NCBI GenBank assembly: GCA_003152595.1
Contig: PMAM01000031.1
Coordinates: 1-6,446, forward strand
Length of the DNA: 6,446 nt
Origin: Acidobacterium sp.
GTDB taxonomy: Bacteria; Acidobacteriota; Terriglobia; Terriglobales; Acidobacteriaceae
Direction of reading: 5' to 3'
Shown: one piece after another, positions 1-4,697 of the stretch
How the letters are laid out: every line of letters starts with the position of its first letter
Numbering within the stretch: the first letter of the stretch is position 1
The notes under the pieces: generated by a model
What the model saw: the letters and a program-made list of their open reading frames with translations, nothing else
What the model was told of the DNA's origin: nothing
Database searches by the model: none
Program-made: the position numbers and the translations under genes

Positions 1-8
1 TCACGCGG

Positions 9-344
9 TCAGAGTACTAGGCCTCTAATGTCTTCCATTTCATTAAAATCGAGTTTTTGCCGGATTCTTTTGAATGTCTGATCGACGAATAATTGTTTGA
101 ACAAATCGGATAGCCACTTCGTTTTCTCAATCCTAGTCTTTTCTCGATAATCGGCGATCCCAATGTAGCCGGCATAAACAGCGCCCAATGCGACAATGAT
201 GGTGCTAATACCCGTCAGGAAGTTGCCCCACGCTGCCAAGTATTCAGGACTCCTCCGAAGTTCCCAGCCAACGCGGAACACCACCAAGGCGAGCGCACAC
301 ATTCCGAGTACGATGTATGTTCGAGATTGCCAACGAGTAAACAT
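9..344 (-). CDS. Small two-helix membrane protein, possibly truncated
   Basis: This 111-residue protein has two hydrophobic segments, at about residues 9-27 and 40-63, followed by a charged soluble tail containing the motif KTKWLSDLFKQLF and then FKRIRQKLDF. The start is supported by AGGAG about six bases upstream of the ATG. I do not recognise a named family. From memory, small proteins with two transmembrane helices, a W-x-x-x-L-F motif and an IR-x-x-LD motif usually continue for another 50-80 residues. Here a TGA stops the frame soon after the LDF motif, so a shortened copy is likely but not proven. Its base composition is visibly more AT-rich than the genes to the right, which suggests a separate acquisition. 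It lies downstream of a scar region and is probably transcribed on its own. Role unknown; location predicted to be the inner membrane. Confidence 0.7.
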   Translation of the reverse strand: MFTRWQSRTYIVLGMCALALVVFRVGWELRRSPEYLAAWGNFLTGISTIIVALGAVYAGYIGIADYREKTRIEKTKWLSDLFKQLFVDQTFKRIRQKLDFNEMEDIRGLVL

Positions 345-396
345 CCAGCGCTCCTAGACTCGACTCCTTGACACAACTGGCGTGAGTCTCCTCATT

Positions 397-605
397 TTAG
401 GCCGTCGGCTGCATCCCGAACACCTCCAGCATTTCCACCACGCTGCGAAATGTGATGGTCTGCTTCTGCTGCCGGACCGCAAGCGTCGCCAGGAAAATGG
501 AAAACCGGCCGATCTTGTCCCCAAGAGCACTTCGTATGGGCTCCAGCCGCAGCATGACATCCTCTTCGCCCGTGTAGGTCGCATAAGACTTGGCAGCGCC
601 TTCAA
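397..605 (-). pseudogene. C-terminal coding remnant, unrecognised protein
   Basis: The minus-strand frame ending in TAA at 397-399 has strongly GC-ending codons from about 600 down to the stop, which marks genuine coding sequence. The readable part includes GEEDVMLRLEPIRSALGDK and ends in VVEMLEVFGMQPTA. Upstream of about 605 the same frame becomes arginine- and serine-rich and loses this character, while the neighbouring frame reads DIEEELRKLKA just before. This suggests a one-base frameshift or a junction near 595-605. No convincing start codon or ribosome-binding site is visible. I read it as the C-terminal remnant of a broken gene of unknown function; a short intact gene with an unusual start is less likely. 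It sits about 50 bases upstream of the two-helix membrane protein gene, in the same orientation. Confidence 0.4.
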
Positions 606-760
606 CTTGCGCAGTTCCTCTTCGATGTCGGGCCGATGAGAGCGCGTTCCTTCGCGAGCCCGTGGAATCGCAAAAATCGGGCACCCGTGTGGAGCCGCCG
701 CAATTGAAGGAGGCGATCAAAAAGCTTGAGTCGCGGGAGGGAAAGCCCAAGCGCAAATGA
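587..760 (+). pseudogene. C-terminal remnant of a plus-strand gene
   Basis: A plus-strand frame is open from 587, after a TAA at 584-586, to TGA at 758-760. Its last 25 codons read naturally as a charged C-terminus, including PPQLKEAIKKLESREGKPKRK. The stop codon runs directly into an intrinsic terminator, which is how a real gene end looks. There is no plausible start codon with a ribosome-binding site, and stops at 575 and 584 block the frame upstream. The best reading is the tail of a gene whose body was lost. It overlaps, on the opposite strand, the artefactual extension of the VWA remnant. Function not recognisable. Confidence 0.35.
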
Positions 761-1345
761 AAAAGCCCGCAGCAATGCGGGCTGTCTTTTTGGGGATACG
801 TTCCGCACTTTGCCTAACCAGAATTGCCGGAGGTCCTGCCAGTACACGGCCGACCTATTTGCCCCATCGACGCCCAACGCGTACACCTCCGCGTTCCGCA
901 AGTCCGCGTGGACGATTCCGGGAGGAAGACGTGCCGCCTGCGCATGCGCAAGAACCTGAAATCGCTCCAGATTGAGTTCCGACCTGCTCTTTCGCATGTC
1001 CAAAAAAAACACGAGCATCCGGCGATCCCCGGATGGACTCTCGGAGAATATCTGGCTCGCGATGAGGAGCGCTCCGAATACGTCGGTGGATGGCGAATCA
1101 GATCGTAGCGTGAGGCTGCGCGTTTTCCATCTGGCTGCGAGTTGACCTCTGGCAGCGCCAAGCCGCTCCCCGAAATATCCTGCATCCGGCAATACCGAGA
1201 CGGACAGCAATATATGCGGTTGCGCAAAGCTCCGGTCCGTAATGCCAATGACCGTCACTTGCGTCCCCGGGGGAACCTCCGCCAACGCCCACGTAACGCC
1301 GTCGATGTTCTTCCGGAAATTGGCGAAATAAAGAAGCCCCAGCAT
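602..1345 (-). pseudogene. VWA-domain paralogue, N-terminally truncated remnant
   Basis: The frame encodes 247 residues. Residues about 9-180 align without large gaps to the VWA domain of the large membrane protein at 4666-6285, with roughly half the residues identical over the best part. Shared landmarks are GTQVTVIGIT, SFAQPHILLS, GYFGERL, TDVFGALLIAS, LDMR and YWQDLRQFW. The second and third metal-coordinating positions of a MIDAS site are retained (T87 and D116). The first motif, DxSxS, is missing, because the frame opens only just before the strand-helix unit that follows it. Homology ends near position 800, and the remaining 65 or so codons run through a terminator and are probably junk. 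It begins about 40 bases after the winged-helix/Nudix gene with no good ribosome-binding site. The protein is probably non-functional as a metal-dependent VWA; ancestrally it was a separate copy, not a recent duplicate. Confidence 0.7.
760..791. terminator. Bidirectional intrinsic terminator
   Basis: A perfect 7-bp stem, AGCCCGC (764-770) with GCGGGCT (777-783), encloses a six-base loop. It is preceded by an A-run (760-763) and followed by GTC and TTTTT (787-791). Read on the plus strand it terminates the remnant whose stop codon abuts it. Read on the minus strand, the stem is followed directly by T residues, so it would also stop transcripts from the VWA remnant. It lies inside the apparent open reading frame of that remnant, which argues that the frame downstream of it is not translated in any useful way. 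Confidence 0.85.
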
Positions 1346-1385
1346 ATGGCCCTACGATGACGGTGGAGCGTAACGTCACGGAAGC

Positions 1386-3014
1386 CTACGGAACGGTTGG
1401 AACCGGGGCGTTATGGTGGGCCTCAAGCAGGCGCAATAACCGATACCGCGACATCGGGTGTAGCTCTTCCGGGAGCACTGGCGTCCGATTGGACCCGAAG
1501 ATTTGGGTCGCGTCCACAGTCATGCCTTGCAACAATCGGGGGGTGGCGCTGAGAGGCACGGTGTAGTATTTCCCCTCGTTGGACATCTCACCGAGTCCTC
1601 GCCGTACCATATCCTTTACAGTCTTTTTATAGTCGTCTACGGTACAGGCGAGACAGATCACACAAAAGACGCCGAAGGTAGCGGTCGGCTCCTCAAGAAT
1701 TATGCTCCACACTCGCATGCTGCTAACATACTGCTCCACGATCCGCATAGCATTTAATAGCTGATTCTTGTCATAGATCCGTGCGAGCGGGAATATTTCT
1801 TCTTGGACAGTGCGGAGCAGGGCGAATTTCATACGTGCCGGCGCCTCCCAGGAGAAATCAACGATGTCAAACTGTTCTTCGCCGGAGAAGCTCCACGTTT
1901 CCGGCCACCCAAATGTGTTCTTGTTCCGAAAGATTGCCAGAATCTCCCCGTCGCTAAAAAGTGCCGCAAACACAATCCCAGCTGCGCCGGGGATGAGATT
2001 CTCGCTTGGCGTCAGACTCCCATATTTGAGCCTAACGCGTGGGTCGTCCGCTATGGCCGGTCGCGCCCTCTGAATGGAGAAATAGTCGGTCTGCTTGAAT
2101 GTTATCGTGAGCGTTGAGACGTCGTGGAATGGTGTTGAAGTATCTGAGATGGCGAATTTGTGGTTGTTAGGTTCCTGTAAAGCCGTCTCTTTGCCCTGAG
2201 CGAGACGTGTTTCTTCGGATGCTTGAAACGCACTTTGAACTTTCGGGTCTTTCTCCATGGAGGAGATATCCAGATGCCCTGACTCCAGCATCAGGATTTC
2301 TTCGGGTTTCCACCCTAGAACCTCAAGGGGCGAGTGGCTCTCGAGATGCCGATGCCTGAAAAGCTCAATCACCGCTCCAATGATCCTCCGGTCGCTTCCA
2401 TTGTGGCGATCAGCGAATTCCTGAGCCTCTGGTGAGGGTTGTGCTGCGGAGGAGACGAAATCCGACCACTGTGACCATGGACCTAAAGTGAAAGGGGCTC
2501 CGAGGGAAGCATTGAAAGGCCTGCTCGATTCGATGCTTGGCCTTGCGGTTAACGTGTCATTTGATGACAACGGAGCTGCTGGCAACCGACCATGTCCGCC
2601 GTCATTCGTGCTGCCGGCCGCGTGATCAGCAATCGCTCTTTTCGGAATCCCGTCTCCCATGTCAGGACGAGGCAGATGGATCGTTGGTTGCTCCGTTTCA
2701 ACCAAACGAAATCCTCCGCGCCACGGCTCCTTGACTATCGCAATGCCGAACGGCTCAAGCCTCTCAGTCAGCCTTGTCAGCGTTTTGTAGACATTGTTGT
2801 GACCGGTTGACCGACTACTCGTCCAAACCTGTTCTATGAGCCTTCGTGTAAGCACAGCGTGTGGGTAGGCCGCGCTGAGCACTTTCAACATCTTCGGGTA
2901 GTAAGGCGACCCGCTCAAATTTATTTTTATGTTCTTATAGATCGCGCATTCGTTCGTGGAGTCGACTACTAAGTCGATGCGAGGCGCGGGTTTGGCGTTC
3001 ATCCTGTCCGACAT
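1386..3014 (-). CDS. Winged-helix regulator fused to a Nudix-like domain
   Basis: This is a 542-residue cytoplasmic protein. Residues about 12-105 look like an OmpR/PhoB-type winged-helix DNA-binding domain: a first strand region, then KMLKVLSAAYPHAVLTRRLI as the helix pair, NNVYKTLTRLTERLEP as the recognition helix and a wing ending GGFRLVE. Residues 108-200 are a low-complexity linker rich in Pro, Ser, Thr and His. Residues about 300-500 are Nudix-like: GAAGIVFAALFSDGEILAIF as a beta-hairpin, W374-SFSGEE, then a long insertion and RTVQEEI at 401-407. The last element resembles the R-E-U-x-E-E end of the Nudix box with Thr replacing the first Glu, so catalysis is doubtful and ligand sensing is a reasonable alternative. 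The first ATG at 3014 lacks a clear Shine-Dalgarno; an ATG four codons later is possible. A structured RNA and terminator lie just upstream. Domain calls are by eye. Confidence 0.7.
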   Translation of the reverse strand: MSDRMNAKPAPRIDLVVDSTNECAIYKNIKINLSGSPYYPKMLKVLSAAYPHAVLTRRLIEQVWTSSRSTGHNNVYKTLTRLTERLEPFGIAIVKEPWRGGFRLVETEQPTIHLPRPDMGDGIPKRAIADHAAGSTNDGGHGRLPAAPLSSNDTLTARPSIESSRPFNASLGAPFTLGPWSQWSDFVSSAAQPSPEAQEFADRHNGSDRRIIGAVIELFRHRHLESHSPLEVLGWKPEEILMLESGHLDISSMEKDPKVQSAFQASEETRLAQGKETALQEPNNHKFAISDTSTPFHDVSTLTITFKQTDYFSIQRARPAIADDPRVRLKYGSLTPSENLIPGAAGIVFAALFSDGEILAIFRNKNTFGWPETWSFSGEEQFDIVDFSWEAPARMKFALLRTVQEEIFPLARIYDKNQLLNAMRIVEQYVSSMRVWSIILEEPTATFGVFCVICLACTVDDYKKTVKDMVRRGLGEMSNEGKYYTVPLSATPRLLQGMTVDATQIFGSNRTPVLPEELHPMSRYRLLRLLEAHHNAPVPTVP

Positions 3015-3062
3015 GTGTCAGCCGATTGTCCGAATTGAGTCCACGAGCCTTCCGATGTCGGC

Positions 3063-3090
3063 ATTGTAGTGTCCGGATGAACTAATCGAA
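3063..3090 (-). promoter_or_regulatory. Weak candidate promoter for the winged-helix/Nudix gene
   Basis: On the minus strand a TACAAT box (3068-3063, five of six consensus bases) lies downstream of the intrinsic terminator and about 50 bases before the start codon at 3014. No good -35 box is found 17 bases upstream. It would let the gene be transcribed independently of the RNA that terminates just ahead of it; alternatively, the gene is expressed by read-through of that terminator. Confidence 0.25.
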
Positions 3091-3094
3091 TATC

Positions 3095-3132
3095 AAAAAA
3101 ACCCGACCAGTCCTCACGGAGGGCCAGCCGGG
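3095..3132 (-). terminator. Intrinsic terminator of the antisense RNA
   Basis: Read on the minus strand, a stem of about 12 pairs (CCCG with CGGG at its base, CCT with AGG near the loop, some G-U pairs and one mismatch) is followed immediately by seven T residues (3101-3095). No protein gene ends just upstream of it on this strand, so it needs a non-coding transcript to explain it. Confidence 0.75.
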
Positions 3133-3224
3133 GGCAGCCGCAATCGCGGCAGCCTTGTGGGTATGAAAAGGCCGGGCGTGATTGCACACGCCCGGGCCAC
3201 CCCGCACTTCGCGGGAGGTGCCCA

Positions 3225-3241
3225 CCATAGGAGGACTATGG
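3225..3241 (+). promoter_or_regulatory. Hairpin holding the Shine-Dalgarno and start codon
   Basis: CCATAG (3225-3230) and CTATGG (3236-3241) are perfect inverted repeats around a GAGGA loop. The Shine-Dalgarno AGGAGG (3229-3234) sits mostly in the loop, and the ATG at 3238 sits in the 3' arm. The spacing from Shine-Dalgarno to ATG is only three bases, shorter than usual. The hairpin could restrict initiation in mRNA. Its complement forms the 5' arm of the C4-like antisense RNA, so pairing between the two RNAs would cover the initiation site completely. Confidence 0.5.
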
Positions 3242-3831
3242 CGAACACCCGCCGGGAATCCACTACGCGCGCGCGCAGTGAAAACGCTTCAGATTCAGCA
3301 GGATGGCGTCCGGTTCCTGCTTTGGGCTTCGGCCTCCACCTTTTTACCCCCGTTCATGCAGTCTGTCAAGAATTCAACCATCTAAGGCTGCCAATCCGTG
3401 AGCCCATGATCTCCTGCATCGCCGGTGCAGTAGATATGGCTTACGATTCACATACAAGGACCAATGGGTCGACCGTCAGCTTATTCCATGGCAATATGGT
3501 CGGTCAGAAACTCTTTGCAGTTTCCCTCTATCCAGACCGCACGGTTGAGCTGCCGACCCGACCAACGTGGCGACAGCTCTTCTCATTCGCACTGGCGAAC
3601 GCCGACCTTCTTTTGAAACCGGCGCATGCGCTTGGCAGCTGCTTCAACGAATGGAAACTTAAGCACGAACTCGACGTGGTGGTTCTCTCCTCTGATCGTG
3701 ATGCCGCTCTGGCTCGTGGTCTGCGTGCCGGCCAACGGTCAATCTTCAATCTTGAAGAGCGCCGGGAGATTGCAGTCCCGAGTCCCACCCAGGCATCCAC
3801 TGTTACACTCGCCGAGGCCGTCAATGAATAG
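3238..3831 (+). CDS. Unrecognised protein, first gene of the split-regulator operon
   Basis: This is a 197-residue soluble protein with no signal peptide or membrane helix. I do not recognise the family. The compact part is residues about 80-181, containing FHGNMVGQKLFAVSLYP, a Trp-Arg pair at 111-112, the alternating strand ELDVVVLSSDRDAALA and the segment NLEERREIAVP. The N-terminal 55 residues are rich in Arg, Ser and Thr and look disordered. The start at 3238 is chosen for AGGAGG three bases upstream, but that site lies in a hairpin complementary to the antisense RNA and the RNA promoter lies within the frame, so ATG at 3406 (residue 57) is a serious alternative, although its own ribosome-binding site is poor. 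The stop overlaps the next start by eight bases (ATGAATAG), pointing to translational coupling with the receiver gene. Its tight linkage suggests it is a partner of the two downstream regulator proteins. Confidence 0.6.
   Translation: MANTRRESTTRARSENASDSAGWRPVPALGFGLHLFTPVHAVCQEFNHLRLPIREPMISCIAGAVDMAYDSHTRTNGSTVSLFHGNMVGQKLFAVSLYPDRTVELPTRPTWRQLFSFALANADLLLKPAHALGSCFNEWKLKHELDVVVLSSDRDAALARGLRAGQRSIFNLEERREIAVPSPTQASTVTLAEAVNE
3341..3369 (-). promoter_or_regulatory. Sigma-70 type promoter for the antisense RNA
   Basis: On the minus strand a perfect TTGACA -35 box (3369-3364) is followed by a spacer of exactly 17 bases and TAAAAA (3346-3341), four of six -10 consensus bases. Initiation would be near 3334, giving a transcript of about 240 bases to the terminator. 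It lies inside the 5' part of the plus-strand coding frame, and so would drive transcription against that gene. Confidence 0.65.
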
Positions 3832-4159
3832 CGTGCTCCTCATTGACGACGACGGCGCCCACGCTGAGCGACTAGGCACTATTCTCGCCCAGCGTGGACT
3901 TGCCGTCATTCGCGCCGCTGACGCTGCTGGTGCGGTCAAAACACTGCAGACCAATCCTCACATCTGCGAAATTGTGATCCTTGTAGTTGCCGAAGTTTCG
4001 CGGCCCTGGCTTACGATTCTGTGTGACCTGCAAGAGGCAGCCCGGCAGCAGGCATTCCTCGAGGGGCCGCTCTTTCTTTGCCTGTCGAAGCGAGAACTCG
4101 GGGTCGAGTTTCAGCTTCGGATAGAACGCATGGGGGCGCGTTATGCCTGCGAAGAATAG
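3824..4159 (+). CDS. Stand-alone degenerate receiver (CheY-like) protein
   Basis: This 111-residue protein resembles a response-regulator receiver domain. It opens SVLLIDDDGAHAERL, which gives the first strand and the acidic cluster (D8-D10). The first helix continues to about residue 24, followed by LAVIRAADAAGAVKTLQ and a third strand, EIVILVVAEV (49-58). The phosphate-accepting Asp expected after VIL is Val54. LFLCLS (83-88) supplies the fourth strand with a Ser at the conserved Thr/Ser position, and GARYACEE ends the protein before the usual KP motif. With the acceptor Asp and Lys both absent, phosphorylation-dependent switching is unlikely; it is better read as a pseudo-receiver for protein contacts or small-ligand binding. 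GAGG six bases upstream supports the start. It overlaps both neighbours, by 8 bases before and 17 after. No histidine kinase is encoded here. Confidence 0.7.
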   Translation: MNSVLLIDDDGAHAERLGTILAQRGLAVIRAADAAGAVKTLQTNPHICEIVILVVAEVSRPWLTILCDLQEAARQQAFLEGPLFLCLSKRELGVEFQLRIERMGARYACEE

Positions 4160-4697
4160 CTGGACGCCCGTTCTCAAAGTGGTGGACCTGCTCATCGCAG
4201 AAATCAGCCATCTCCGGTCTGCCGGACCCCATTTCCGCATTGTGCACCGCTTCCGTATGCCCGGGAGCGTCTGCGTAGCCGGTGAAGAGATCGGCGGCAT
4301 CTTCCTTTCGCAACGCAGCTGCGAATATCAGTTGCGGGTCACGCTTGCACAGCGGCTCATTTTTGATTATTTAGCGAGGCATTCGCGCCTCGCTCAAAGT
4401 GCGCGCCAGATTGAGTTGGGAATTCGCGCCGATGAGTTTTGTCAGAATCATGCGAAGAACGCCAGCGGGCGCGTTGCCCTCGCGCGCAGAATCCCCCGAT
4501 CCTCGATCAAGGAACACATCAGGCGCCTGCACCAAGCACTCGGATTGGTATTTCAAGAGGCGGGAACGAGCATCGACCCACGGAATGTCTTGATTGTGCA
4601 AGAAACCGTTGGAAACGAAGCCCTCTATCGGCTGCGTGCGACGTTTAGCTGGACCCATATCGATCTCACCTCTCCCGACCTTCAGCCGTTGTGGTGA
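4143..4697 (+). CDS. Stand-alone winged-helix DNA-binding protein
   Basis: This 184-residue protein has a probable OmpR/PhoB-like effector fold across residues about 45-175. It shows an initial strand region (FRIVHRFRMPGSVCV), a helix around LAQRLIFDYLARHS, and a recognition-helix segment SSIKEHIRRLHQALGLVF that resembles the V-x-x-H-I-x-R-L-R-x-K-L pattern of response-regulator output domains. NVLIVQETVGNEALYRL then fits the C-terminal wing hairpin. An insertion around residues 95-115 makes it longer than a typical output domain. The start overlaps the receiver gene by 17 bases in the +1 frame, preceded by GGGGG six bases upstream, so the pair looks like a response regulator split into two chains. 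The last 32 bases overlap the 3' end of the convergent VWA gene, and a hairpin follows the stop codon. Target DNA unknown. Confidence 0.65.
   Translation: MPAKNSWTPVLKVVDLLIAEISHLRSAGPHFRIVHRFRMPGSVCVAGEEIGGIFLSQRSCEYQLRVTLAQRLIFDYLARHSRLAQSARQIELGIRADEFCQNHAKNASGRVALARRIPRSSIKEHIRRLHQALGLVFQEAGTSIDPRNVLIVQETVGNEALYRLRATFSWTHIDLTSPDLQPLW

Larger units (their letters stand above)
3095..3334 (-). ncRNA. C4-like antisense RNA (candidate)
   Basis: A minus-strand unit of about 240 bases is bounded by a strong promoter and an intrinsic terminator. In transcript order it holds an anti-Shine-Dalgarno stretch, TAGTCCTCCTATGG, and then GTGGG (3225-3221), which can pair with CCCAC (3161-3157). That helix closes a junction holding two hairpins: CCCGC/GCGGG (3201-3215) and a GC-rich stem of about 11 bp (3170-3198). 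A further hairpin, GCCGC/GCGGC (3133-3154), and the terminator follow. The promoter, hairpins and terminator are seen directly. The layout, with the segments CTATGGTGGGCACC and TTTTCATACCCACAAGG, matches my memory of the C4 antisense RNA of P1/P7-like phages, which blocks translation of an antirepressor by pairing with its ribosome-binding site. That family assignment is inference. Here the RNA is also antisense in cis to the start of the plus-strand operon. Confidence 0.6.

Noticed and set aside
355..389. AGACTC/GAGTCT inverted repeat upstream of the membrane protein gene
   Set aside because: It is only six base pairs with a long loop, easily expected by chance.
368..399. Plus-strand TTGACA as a promoter
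   Set aside because: No acceptable -10 box lies at 16-18 bases, and no intact plus-strand gene follows.
1098..1379. Alternate frame carrying the missing VWA MIDAS motif
   Set aside because: I read the neighbouring frames for a DxSxS motif ahead of the remnant and found none, so the motif is deleted rather than frameshifted.
2999..3187. Minus-strand 62-residue frame through the structured RNA
   Set aside because: Its codons fall on the hairpins and terminator T-run of the RNA, it overlaps the next gene's start, and no ribosome-binding site is present; the RNA explains the sequence better.
3157..3237. Upstream GTG extension of the first plus-operon gene
   Set aside because: The added 27 codons are translated hairpins of the RNA element and have no ribosome-binding site.
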